In this document: piece after piece, positions 36,130-48,349 of the stretch
Position numbering within the stretch: position 1 is the first letter of the stretch
How the letters are laid out: each line of letters starts with the position of its first letter
Assembly: GCA_037954665.1 (NCBI GenBank)
Contig: JBBMOL010000013.1
Span: 682,001-746,000, forward strand
Reading direction: 5' to 3'
Source of the DNA: Laguncularia racemosa
Taxonomy: Eukaryota > Streptophyta > Magnoliopsida > Myrtales > Combretaceae
DNA: 64,000 nucleotides
Program-made: the position numbers and the translations under genes
The notes under the pieces: generated by a model
Seen by the model: only the letters and a program-made list of their open reading frames with translations
Told to the model about the DNA's origin: nothing
The model's database searches: none

Positions 36130-39100
36130 TAATTAACTGCATAAAATACCATTAACAAGTGCCCCGACAATTAGTTGAGAAATTAAATTTTGATAGCATC
36201 CTAATATTCTTGAAAAGCAGCAATGTTTCCCAAACAAACTTGTCAACATATCCAGACGCTCCATGCAAACGAAGAGGTAAAAAACAGGGATTCCAATTAT
36301 TAAGCGGCTGAAGAAGAAGGAAGGTTCTCATGACTTCAATGAGCTCCAAGATTACGAGATACGACCTACGTAATTCACGGTTGAAGAAGTAACAGCGGCT
36401 TGTGTCATTTTTAGTTTCGGAAGAAAGTCATGGAGGAGAATGATGAGGGTTTTGGGGGGCTTTCGACATCACGCAGGTGTAGTGCTTGCGCGTCTATTAA
36501 ATTAATGGTACAGTAATGTTTGTGTAATGGAGTAAAATTCGGATTAGTAAAGTGAAAAAAAAAAAAGAAAAAAGAAAAAGAAAAAGGTAAAAGTGTGTCA
36601 TCAAATTGAAAAAATTTGTCAAAACTCATGTATGTTTTCTTATGATGTGATGTGTCTCATCATATAATTTTATGAGGAAAAAAACAATGTTGTAAAATGT
36701 ATACAGTTTATTATTTCAGTCATTATTGATTGGTTATAGGCGGCTGAGGCTTTGCAACCCTATTAGCATAAACATTAGTCTTACAAAGCAATATAATATT
36801 AGTGTTCTAAAATACTTATTAAAGATCTTAAAAAAATTATTACATTTTATATAATTGATTAAACAATTTATTAATAACTAAGTGCATAAAAAAAATTATA
36901 GTTTTTGAACAAATTAAATATCTAATAAATTATTATAAAATTATATTTATTTCGTCTTAAGTTTATTTAGTTTAAAAAAGAAGAAACTAAATAATTTTTT
37001 GATGTATCTATAAATAAATTATATTTTAAAAAGGTTTTTCATTAAAAAAAAAAAAAAGAATTTTGTCTTCCTAACTTTTATTTCCTAATCACCATCTCTT
37101 CATTACAACTAAGATAAATGGAATAAAAAATCCAAACAGATTAGATAGTCTATTTGAACATTATACTTCAGACAAATGTAGATTAAGCTAAGAATAAATA
37201 TAGATGAGATGTGAATTTAAGAAAATAAAAGGCTGCCTAAAAAAGGCTTATTATAGTTAGCGAAATCAGTGCAGAAGAGCGCACTCAATAAGCTATTAAC
37301 TTTTTTTGTAATGATGCAATGCAATTTCAAAGTCAAAAAGGCAAAACAGGAAGCCAGATAAGGGGGGCAGAAAAAAAGGGATGTAACACAGGTCACGTCA
37401 GTACCGAGAAAAATAATTTATTAGTAACTTAAAAATAAAAAAATTAATTAATTAAAATAATTAAATAATATATAAACCAATTCATTATCATTAAAATTTT
37501 TTATTATTTTTAAATCTACACTATTAAATCTTTTACAATAGTAAAATTGCAACTTATTTTAATAATTGCCCTACCAACCGTCCTAAAAAGAAGGATGGAC
37601 ACCATCACTTTATTAAAAAAAAAAGAAAGAAGAAAGGCATAATGAGTGCTTCCACTTGAGGGAAGAAGACGGTGAGAGAATTTTGATGATTACGATCATC
37701 TTTTTCATGCTTTAACCTAAAAGAAGCATGACATGACTGCCGTAGAAATGTTGTTTACTCCATTGTTCTTTGACCCCAACATGTGTTACATGCAACAACA
37801 CCTTTTTCACTTTTCCCTTATTTTCCACGTTCTCCGGCCTTCTCTTTAGCGCAAATAACCAAAAATCACCTCTTTAATTAGTGTATATTAATCAATGGAT
37901 TAAAATTTTAACATTTTTCAATACGAAAGTTCGATCTACAAATTTTAAAAATTATCATTATTATTATTATTATTTTACTAGTATAACAAGCACAAAACAT
38001 CAATCAATATCACGTACTTGCATCTTATGTTATTGAACTTTTTTCACTTCTTTGATATCATTTAATCCAAATTCACATTCTAAAAAATCTATACTTACTT
38101 AAAAACTATGATCATAATCTAATGCTAAGTTTTTTATTAATTACCTAAAGGTTTATATTTAGAAAGATATTTTGTTAATTTTAATTCTACCTTAAAATTT
38201 TTAATACTTTATGTTATTATACAACTTATTACTAAAAATTAAATCTAAAAAATAATTAGCAAAAAACTTATCTAATAAAAACTTTTAATTTATTTATTTA
38301 TCTTTTTATATATACACTAATATATATATATTTATATATATTGTATAAACTCTAATAATAAAATTCTCATTTTCTTAACAAATCTCATAACAATGCTTCA
38401 CTTTTTACTTAACATGTTACATGAATAATTCAATATGTTATAATTAAGCAATATAAATCTAATAACATATAAAATGCTAAAATTCATAAACCTTTAAATT
38501 TCACTAATCAACCTCTCTTCTTTCCCAAAACATATTTGCTATTACGAAAGCTGCTCATCAAGTATTAAATGTTTTCTTTCTTTATTTCATTTTCATCAAC
38601 TATTCACAATCTTGATTCCTAAATATCAAAGTATGAAAACTTCTAGTTTTTTGCGCCTTAATACTTCCACAAAAAATTTTGTCGCTCTCTCTCTCTTTTG
38701 AATGAGTACAAAAGCATACCTCTTTCCATAATCCACATAGCACCATTTTTGTTCTCCAATATGTACATATGAATCCTTTTAATCTTATATCAAATCCAAT
38801 TAAAAAAAATGGAAATCATCAATAACACTTCAATCCATCTTTTTCATGATTCTTATCTTGTTTTTCATTATTTCTCAAAAGGCTAATTCATAAATCTACA
38901 ACTTCAACCATAATAGGAGTCTTATAAAGATTCAAACTTACATAAAAATTCACAGCATTACCTTGTTGAATCACTTCTTCAACCAACCTTAGGAACACCT
39001 TATGCAACTAGCATTTTCAAATATAATCTAAATTTTCCTAATAATTAAGCACCAAATTTTAAAATCTTTCATTGGTAAAAGGGTCGGATTAATGTTATAA

Positions 39101-39770
39101 ATCCTTACCTGATTTGAATTGGTGAATCTTAATCCTCCTAACACCACCATTGCTACATAAACTAATATTAATAACCTATTATGCTTCAACCCATAACTCT
39201 CCAATCATCTAAGACTTCTTATTAGAACCACTTGATCTTTCAAAACCTTTTGTTAATGGCATAGTAAAAATATGAATGACAACTCCTTTCTTTTCTTTTT
39301 ATCTTTATAGGTTTATAAGGTTTCGGTAGGATGCATATTAGTTACGGTGCAGTTGTCTTTACTAAAACATGTAAACTTATAATTAAAATGAGTTAACCTT
39401 TAATAATTACCAAATTAATAAAAAGGTTTTTACTAAATGCCCTTAAAAAGTTATGGGGCATTTCAATATCTACATTTCTTTCTTTCTTTTTCTTCTTTTT
39501 TTTTCCTTTTTTTTTTTTTTACCATACTCGTATTGCCATTTATGTATGAATTTTTACATTCTTTAATCATCAAACATGTACGGTTTAATTTAATAACTTT
39601 TACTTTTTCTACTTAACTTTTCTTTCTCCATTTACCTTCTATTGGGTTATTTTCACTAGGGTACCCCTATAAGAAGTTCCTTGTAAGGAATTTAATACTT
39701 TTTTAATTTAGTTTATTTCATGTTTTGATTTGCAATCAATATATTAGTTTGCATTTCTAACAATAGAACT
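36130..39770. other. AT-rich intergenic stretch, no gene seen
   Basis: A minus-strand frame at 36152-36349 lies in slightly GC-richer DNA (36180-36480) but matches nothing I know. The rest holds (TTA)n at about 37960, (TA)n at about 38320 and a long pyrimidine tract at 39474-39520. Confidence 0.5.
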
Positions 39771-39782
39771 GAACTAAACTAA

Positions 39783-40159
39783 GGCAATGTTTGAATTGCA
39801 GTACTGAACAATACAAAGAAAATTGGATAGCACAAAATAAGGAAAATATGACAGTACAACTATTTTGTATCATATTTGATGTGTGCAGTATTAAATAAGA
39901 ATTTTTGTGATGTTCACTATTTGGATATATAAAATATTATATTAAACATAATATACAAAGTATTAAATAAGTATTTTTATTTTTTTGTCTAGTGAATTTA
40001 ACTTTTATATTATATTTTGGATAGTACAAAAAAATAAGTATTTTGTCCAGTACTCTAAGGTTAGTTTTGTCTAATAACTAAAAAAATATACAAACCAAAT
40101 AAAGAACAAAATGTTTTGTCTTGTTCAATACCACAAATTTTTAATAACTAAACAATACC
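39783..40159. mobile_element. Tourist-like (PIF/Harbinger) MITE
   Basis: 377 bp between TAA duplications (39780-39782 and 40160-40162). It begins GGCAATGTTTG and ends, read inward, GGTATTGTTTA. The inverted similarity continues inside: GTACTGAACAATACA against GTATTGAACAAGACA. TAA/TTA duplications and GGC-type ends mark the PIF/Harbinger superfamily. No coding capacity. Confidence 0.72.
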
Positions 40160-40972
40160 TAATTGGACAAAACCAAATTGATTTTATAAATCCTCTTGCC
40201 TCTCCTGTGTTATTTACTCATCTCTATTCACTCTTCACTTGATTTAGCATTCATTACCATTGTATGTTTTAACAAGTCTCCTTAGACTCTTGCATTCACT
40301 AGTTAGCTTCATGCTAGTGTAGTGGTCATGGACCTTATTATGCTTCAAACTAGAATGTTATAATCAATCCGCTACCTACTTACCTACTTATGCCAAAAAA
40401 AAAAAAGAAATCCAAACAGGATGAGTAAAAAGCCTAACAAGTACTCTATATTGCATCAAATACACACATCACATATAGATTTCACAAACAAGACTATGCA
40501 CTAAATGTAAGTGTAACAAACAATATAGTTTTGATGTCTTGAGATTTAAAGTAGTTTAGACTCTCTAATACACATATATATGTACATAATAATAACATAA
40601 CCAAAGAGGGTCTATAGATTCTATTACTCAAATAAAAACTAGTTGCATGTTTCATCTTAAGTTCACCATTAATATTAGCCATTGGTATTAATCACCGATA
40701 CAATCTATCTACCATAACTATAGATAAAGGCAACCCATACTATCAATGCGACCTTGTTACAACTTTCTTTCATAAGACCAACCTATATTACAATAATTAA
40801 CTAATCAATAATGCGTCTACCCTCATGTGCTGGTTCAGTGCCTAATCTATACACATTTCATCCCAATTTATTGTCCCCACAAGACGATATAATTACTAGT
40901 TTGTGATTGCTACTTTCAACACTCCAATACACTTAGTATACATAGCATGATGCACTCACAATATCTATTATG

Positions 40973-41335
40973 TTAAGTTTGATACACATGAATGATCCGA
41001 AATGGAATATATTAGAATTAGCAATAGAATGCTAAGTCCATTCCTATATTTGGAAACACTTATGGAATAGAATGGAATTTAATTGTATATAGTGGTACTT
41101 ACCAAAATTGTGCTTAGTTAGTAAATATGATAAATATGCATTAATGAATTATACAGATTATTTAAGTAATTATTCTTAATAAAGGATAATAGAATCATGA
41201 TTCCACCCCTCAAAGTGGAATCACAATTCCTTCCACCTTGTAAAAGTCATTGTAAACATGGGAAAGAGAATGATACCCAAAAAGGCCACAATCACAATTC
41301 CATTTCAAGTTCATTCTCGTATATCAAATATGGCA
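40973..41335. mobile_element. MITE, GGAATGGAATT family, copy A
   Basis: The left arm GTTTGATACACATGAATGATCCGAAATGGAAT and the right arm read inward (ATTTGATATACGAGAATGAACTTGAAATGGAAT) are clear inverted repeats of about 33 bp. The interior repeats ATTCC/GGAAT words. Target duplication not resolved. Confidence 0.6.
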
Positions 41336-41959
41336 TTTGTGACTACTAGTTTTAAGTTTATTTATTTTTCTATATTTATAAGTATAGCCATCAATCGGTA
41401 GTATAGACAGCCACTTCTTTAAAGTTTTAAACAAATTTTAGGTTTTTCTCGATTAGGGGGTTATGAATCCCCATATTTCATTACTTAAAGAGAAACAATC
41501 GAGACTCTGGATTGCTCAATTCGATTAAGTGAAATGGAAAAGTTGTTGACCTATTTAAAATTAGGTTGATTGGTTTAGTTGAATCTTACATTTCGGTTCT
41601 CTCTTTTTTCCCAAGTGTAGATTTTCCTCAAGCTTACTATTTGGATTATTAATTTAAGGTTTCCTGCAAGTTGTTGTCGCTTCATTGGTTAATGTTTTTC
41701 TAATTTTTTTAATCGTATCTTAGTTGTATCGCAATTCCTCTAGAACCTGAAATTCTAATCTAGCTCTTTTTAGGGAAAGCCTGTTACTTTTGTTGTTCTT
41801 ATGAATTCCACTTTTAGTTTGATTGTCAAATAGATTATAAAGATGGTTTCTTGCACAATATCTTACATTTTTTTCTTAAGATTTAGATTTTTCATTCTTA
41901 ATTTTTTTCCTAATCATTATAGGGTTTTAAATAGTTGATATGGATTTCCCCAAACCTTA

Positions 41960-41963
<4 letters not shown>

Positions 41964-41996
<33 letters not shown>
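41964..41996. repeat. (TA)n microsatellite
   Basis: About 16 uninterrupted TA units. Confidence 0.95.
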
Positions 41997-42000
<4 letters not shown>

Positions 42001-43119
42001 TTATTGGCTAACTACATGTTTCACAACTTAAAGAAGGGGAGATTTAAACTTGTTCCATTATAGGAGGAGAACAATTTATAAATTGTGATTCCATTGCTAT
42101 TAAATCTATTTTTAGGTTTATATTAGGAATTAAAAAAATTTATAGTATGGATACTTATTTGGTAAGTGTAGATTTCTTCTCCTTTTACAATAACGTTGGA
42201 ATAAATTGTGAAAATAAGACGAAGAATTTGCTTATAGGGTTTTGGATAGGTTTTAAGTGAAACCTATCTTTAAACCTTTTAATTCAATTTCATTTTCAAT
42301 TGTAGTTTTATATTTATTTCATGTCAATTAATGAGTTATTTATTTATTTATTTTTCATTTATACACACCCATTATTATGATTTATTAATGTAAGAGCGGG
42401 TAACCTAGTTTTATAGGATACCTATCTTTACTTTACTTAATTTGATTGATTCCAAATAGATATTGAGGATTACAAGGTGAGTTTTGAATATAAATTTTCC
42501 AGAATTTGCTCCATAGGATAGGATACATGATTCAAGGTGTCCTACACTCATTTTATAAAAAAATATTAAATAATATTATTATATTTTTTAGCTAATAAAT
42601 GTTCTAATAAAAAATAAATAAAAGAGCCTAGGTCTATAAGGTAATAACCTAAACGGCTAAATTAATATCATCTCTCTCATTTTATGTTTTCCATTTTTTA
42701 CTTTATTCTTTCCAATTTTCCTCTCAAACTTTATATTTTCTATTCTTTTTCCTTATTCTTTCCAATTTGCTGAATAGTAAAATCACATGAATTTGAAATA
42801 ATGGAGAAAGGGAAAATTATTTTTTAATTTTATAAGTTTTGCTATAAGTTTTATAGAATTTGTATATTAAGAACTTATAATATTATGTATAAATTAATTT
42901 TTTAAGATTATTTAAACTTTAAATTTATAAGACGAAAGAAAAAATTTACAAGTTTTATAGGGTAGCCTTTAAGTTTTGTAGGGTACAACGTATATAATGA
43001 TTTCAAAGTATTATAGGATGGGTTCTAATTTCAAAACTTAAAAACTTGTATGTGGTAAGGTAGGATATATGTAGAGTTTTATATTCTATATGCTCATCTC
43101 TACATTAATGAGTCATCAA

Positions 43120-43150
43120 TAAATCATTATTATTATTATTATTGTTATTG
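43120..43150. repeat. (TTA)n microsatellite
   Basis: Short run of TTA/TTG triplets in AT-rich intergenic DNA. Confidence 0.75.
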
Positions 43151-44155
43151 TTATGTCTCCCACGTATAGAAAATGGAGAATATATGCATATATATGATTA
43201 GGTAACAATACACTTAAAAGTCTAAGTAGTTTCGGCTCACACACAGAAGTATTAAGCAGAAGTCAATTTTCCTTTATAAGTAGACTTAAAGAAATACGAT
43301 AATTTAGGTTTAGCAAAAAGTTTCCTTCAGTGTAGCTTGAACCTTACGATAAGGCACTAAAATTTTTATAAACTCCATACTTTTTCTAAAATAATTTAAT
43401 TTTCACCCACATTATAATTGTAAAATCAAGTTTAAAAATTGTTATGTCATCATTTGAAAACTTGATTTCAAGCTCTGATTTATAACATAACACAAATAAT
43501 TAAATTGGGGCCTGGACAATCAATCATAACCTATTGAAAAGACCCACCGACCCACTAACCCAATAAACGCTTACATAAATTCATTTACTTAATTGTATAT
43601 TAATAAAATAACAAGCTAAACTAACTTAATAGGTAAGTGCAAATTGCTATTAAGTAAACACAAGGCTTTAACAATCAATACTAGCCCATTTAAAGGACTC
43701 TTAAAACGTAGGATACAAAGCCCAACTCTAAAGCCCATCCATTATAACATATATACTTTAGTCACATTAAATAGTGTAGCGTAATAAACAACTAATAACG
43801 GAATAAAAAGAAAAAAGAAAAAAGAAAAAAACTAAAATATCCTAATCTGGCTAAAAATCCTAAGAATAAAAAGGTAAAGTATATTTCGTGTAGTACACTC
43901 TAATAATTTAGTACAAATATTATATTATATAGAAAAACTAATAATATAACTAATAAACATAATAAACATTAAATCCAAATAACTAGCAAAACCAACAAAT
44001 GAAACTGTGGCCTCTAATGGTTTAGGAATACTATAATTTCATCTGCTTTTTGCTGGATTGATAGGTTGAGGGGGACCAAATAAAATTTAATTTAAACTAA
44101 ATCAAACATAGTAGTTGTACTAGGATTTACCCAGAACTCCATAGATTACGAAATT

Positions 44156-44386
44156 CTAAACACACAATCTCTCCATCCAATGAAAGGCTGCCAAGAAGGT
44201 ACCACCACCAATGCGGTCGTTTGTCTGCGCCGTGGAGCCACCGACATCTCCGCCTTGGAGACGGCGGACGCCTAGTGAAGCGAAGGAAAGATAAAAATCA
44301 TTAAAAATTGTACCTTGCTCTATTTTTCTCCATTCTTGTCGTTCGATGATGATTATTCTCGTATTCATCATAGGTATATATAACAT
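44156..44386 (-). other. GC-richer island with open frame, unidentified
   Basis: A 76-codon minus-strand frame includes SLGVRRLQGGDVGGSTAQTNDRIGGG. The segment 44190-44280 is much more GC-rich, with many CpG, than the surrounding 20 kb. It could be a fragment of a gene or of a transposon. No domain recognised, and no splice partner seen. Confidence 0.25.
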
Positions 44387-44420
44387 TTTGTAGTACAGTG
44401 CCTTGCCATGATAATTTTCG

Positions 44421-44769
44421 GGAGAAAAGAAAATAAATATTAGTATTTTTAAAAATAATCTTGTAAATAAATTAATTAAAAAAATAATCTTAATAATATA
44501 CCAATTAAAATCGCACTTCTGATGTTGATTTCAATATAAGGATAATATATGCATTTTAAGTACTGATTTCAATTCAAGTTAAAATCGACATTTGATATTT
44601 GATTGTAATTGAAATTTTAACTAAAATCAATACTTGAAATATAAATTTTAGTTTAAGTTGAAATCGGCACTTCAAATGCCAATTTTAACTGATATATTTA
44701 TGAGATTATTTTTTCAATTGATATCTTTATAGGGATATTTTCAAAAATACTAATATTTATTTATTCCCC
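44421..44769. mobile_element. Fold-back MITE, probably MULE-type
   Basis: 349 bp with long inverted arms: AATAAATATTAGTATTTTT near the left end has its complement near the right end. Similarity continues through AAAAAATAATCT and AATTAAAATCG towards the centre, giving arms of well over 100 bp. Flanks TAATTTTCG (44412-44420) and TAATTTTAG (44770-44778) agree at 8 of 9 bases, fitting a 9-bp Mutator-type duplication. The transcript would be one large hairpin. No coding sequence. Confidence 0.68.
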
Positions 44770-47043
44770 TAATTTTAGTGTGCAAGAAGTCACATCACCA
44801 ATTTATTTTTTTTTTGGTCTATTTATGGCTCAAATAGACAATATAAGTGAAAATTAGATAAAAGTGAGATTTTTGGTGAAATTTTCGTGTTCTTATTGAC
44901 AATTTATGTTATTTATGCTTCTTGATAATTGGACCCGGATTTACAGTTATTAGAAATAAATTATGTAATTTAGGCTAAATTTGGGAAAATGTGATTAATT
45001 TATTTAATTCTAGAAATTTACGAGTGTGTTCCCATCTTATAATTACATAAATTTATCTTGCTGCATGCGTAATATCAATTAAGAACATTAATTGATATTA
45101 ATGAAAGGAAGTCTCCTTTGCAGCCCGGAGGAGTGAAAGGAAGTTATCTTCGCCATATTCCGTCAGCTTTGTCAGCAGATAAGGGTCAAATAAGGAGGTA
45201 ATTTTACTAATGGGCTTGGTTGGATTTAGTATGATTTTCTTTCTGAATTAAATTAAATCAAATTATATGGTTTATTTATTTATTTATCAATTTGAATCAA
45301 ACTATACCATAAAACTTTAGTGGTTTGGTTCATTTCATGAATTGAACAATAACTTATATGGTAAGAAATTTACATATAAGATATGTAATCTAATATCATA
45401 AATAGTAAATCCTTTTAGTAATAATTTATATTGACATTAATAAGAGGTTGATGAAACCGATATTTACATAATTAAAAAATTTTAAAGGTGTTTTGATAAT
45501 TAATTTAATTATAATCTAGTATATGGTATGTGCTTTGGGTCAACATATATAATAAATTTATATATGTTCATTCTAATAACCTATGGTCATTGAAGTTCGA
45601 GTATATATACATTTCATTATGTATAGATTTAAATTTCTTTTAAAAACTATGTTACAACAAATAATTCTTTAGTCACAAGCAAAATAACGCTTTGTTCTCT
45701 GTAATGGTTCAATATGACCTTTTCAGTTTAGTTCGGTGCACCCTCCCAAACCAACCATTTAATTTGGTCACTTCATTTTGGGAAATTTCCAAACTAAATT
45801 GAAAACAAAATTTATATTTTTAGTTTGGTTTGTTATAGTACCTACCTTAATTTTTAATATTTGATTAGCTTGTTTTATTTCGTGTACCTATTTTAGCTTT
45901 TAAAAATTAAAGTTCTAATTTTCTTACCTTTCATAATAGAATTCTCTTGTTTTACGTTGAAGATATATACTTTCTTATGGTATAGAAATGTTTATTAGTG
46001 TGCATCACATGCGTGCTATGTGCATTTCATATTTTACATGATAGAAATGAGCCTTACGCCTCCAATTCTTAATGATGGTGGATGAAATGGAAAGGACTTA
46101 AAGTGGAGGATTAAGCAATCTCAATCTCAATAGACTATGGTATCATTGTGATAGGTAATATAGAGTTATGATTAGCAAATTTTGAGCTCATAACCAATCA
46201 AGCTAAATGTTGGAATATTGTCTCCTTACAAGAGGAACTAAGGAGTGTTTTATAAAAAGTGATGAATGATCATCAAACTAGATTATGCCTATAACAATTG
46301 TAAGGCGTTAGAAGCATTATAATGGGCTCAAAATTCTATAACAAAGCTTGGTGAATGAGAAAGATCCTAGAGTCTAAAAGGGATCCTGGTTAATATTTGA
46401 GGCTTGCTAAGAAAAAAGTAGGATTAGGCAAACTAGCTCTAACAAGCCTTATTCCATGCCTCTCAATTTGATACAATACCATCTAGGTCATCCCATTAAA
46501 TTTATAAATTTACAACTTGTTAGTAAATTATTATGTTAATGTATATTATGTCATGTATTTAGTTGTATATGCTATTACATTTATATTTGAAGCATTAGGG
46601 ATTGATATGATTTATATATGGGTTAGGTTTTGCGTCATTATATTAGAATTGTTTATTTCATGTGCTTAACAACACTTAGTTTTATGTAGTTAATTTGTGG
46701 TTGTGGAGGTAGAAGAGAGACAAATTCATAACAATGTTAAGTTAAAATACACCATAATGACAAACAGAATGAGGGTATCTGTTACAGCTCATGCTAGGAA
46801 TACTAGAAAGAGTCACAAAGTGCCAACTAGATTTCAAGATTACATCATGTAACTGTATAACTATAAATCAGTTTACATAACAAGATCGGAATGTAACAAA
46901 CAAAGAGCATATAAATAAACGGCTCAAAAGGGAAAAGGGTTTTTACCCCCCTTCTGAAATCGGTTTTCAATCTGTGGAGCTTAGGGCTGCTCGAAAGTCC
47001 CACCTGCATACATAACACATTCACAAACACTAGTAAAGATTAC

Positions 47044-47225
47044 CTTAACAAGTTACAGAAGGAACAAAGTAAAGAGGAGAGTTGAGAGAGAGTATCTGTA
47101 ACCCTAAACGCGAAGAAGAGAGGACGATACGGAGAGAGAGAGAAACTTCTGGAATAAAGCATACACCGGGGGTGAAGTAGTTACGGGCTTAAAACGGGAA
47201 AGGGCTGAGTAGTGGGCTGGGCTTG
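47044..47225 (-). promoter_or_regulatory. Promoter-like segment with site II and telobox motifs
   Basis: Read on the minus strand there are overlapping AGCCCA site II elements (TGGGCT on plus at 47213-47223). A CT-rich leader and a telobox-type motif follow (AACCCTAAAC on plus, 47099-47108). The leader ends in the donor-like TTAAG|GTAATC at 47044. Such combinations typify plant promoters of translation and ribosome genes. No downstream coding exon is identifiable, so this could be the start of a non-coding RNA gene or a promoter remnant. Confidence 0.35.
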
Positions 47226-47457
47226 GAGAGTAATAACAACCCAATAGTATCAATCTTGATTGTGTGATCTAGTAGTTATTAGGATTAAAATACACCTATT
47301 CAAGATCAATATCCATAGAGATATAGGAACTTTGGTAAGTTTAGTAGCATTTTGGATAGACTACTAACTAACATAGCAAAGCAAACAATGTTTAATAAAT
47401 TACATAACCTTCATCCTAGTATAATTAGTCGATTCTAATGTGTAGGCTACATTGTAT

Positions 47458-47880
47458 AGACTAGTAATCCTTAAGGTATCTTTGGTATACTGAAATAGAC
47501 TTGAAATCGAATCATGATTTTGAGTTCTATTTTCTTTTCCATATTTAGAAGCATTTTTAGAAGTTAGAATCATAATTCTTTATAATAATTGATTCTAGGC
47601 TTTGAAAGAGAATTCGATTCCTTTTTTGAAGGGGTAAAGTCACAATTTCATTCAATCTAATTAATAATATTTATTTATATAACCTTTTTAATCTCATTAA
47701 AATATATTTATTGTATCTACAAATTAAGACATTTCATTCCAAATATGTTACAATCAAATATCATATAGGAATGAAATTAACAATTCCATGGATGTTTCTA
47801 AATATAGGAATGGACTATTGTTGATACCATTCCATTGCATTCCCTTATGTTATGTTTAGTATGCAAAAATGGTTCAAAAT
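47458..47880. mobile_element. MITE, GGAATGGAATT family, copy B
   Basis: The left arm TTTGGTATACTGAAATAGAC and the right arm read inward (TTTTGCATACTAAACATAAC) are degenerate inverted repeats. The interior shares the GGAATGGAATT/ATTCCATTCC words of copy A. Extra related sequence to about 47990 may be a second, nested copy. Confidence 0.5.
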
Positions 47881-48349
47881 AATATCAAAAGGAATAGAAT
47901 CAATAAAGGAATAATAAATTTATTCCAATATTTGGAAACGTCAATTGAATCGTTGATTTTGTCATACATCAAGACTTTAAGAGCAATTATAGCTTGTTAC
48001 GTATTTTATTTAAGTAGAATATGTTAAAGTTTACCACACAAAAAACTAAGTTTCAAAACTAATTTTTATTCCTTGAAATCATTCATTAGTTTAGTAAAAC
48101 ACTTTGTTACTTCAAAATGCTCTAGAAAATCCATAAAGTTTTGAAGAGAGTTATTAATATTAACTTAGAAAAGTAATTCCTTTATAAAGTTTATAAAATC
48201 TAATGTTTATAGAACTTATAAAATCGTTTTACATAAAAAAAAAGTGACAACTATCATTGTGGTTCTTCAACTAGCAATATCTCAATCCTTGAAGCAGTAG
48301 TTAACCCATGTTGCATTAACAAATTATCAGTAAACTTATCAATACCTAA

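Noticed and set aside
47004..47043. Small intron between a donor at 47043 and an acceptor at 47004, giving a coding exon starting VGLSSSPKLHRLKTDF
   Set aside because: A 40-nt intron is too short for plant splicing and the frame soon becomes hydrophobic low-complexity sequence.
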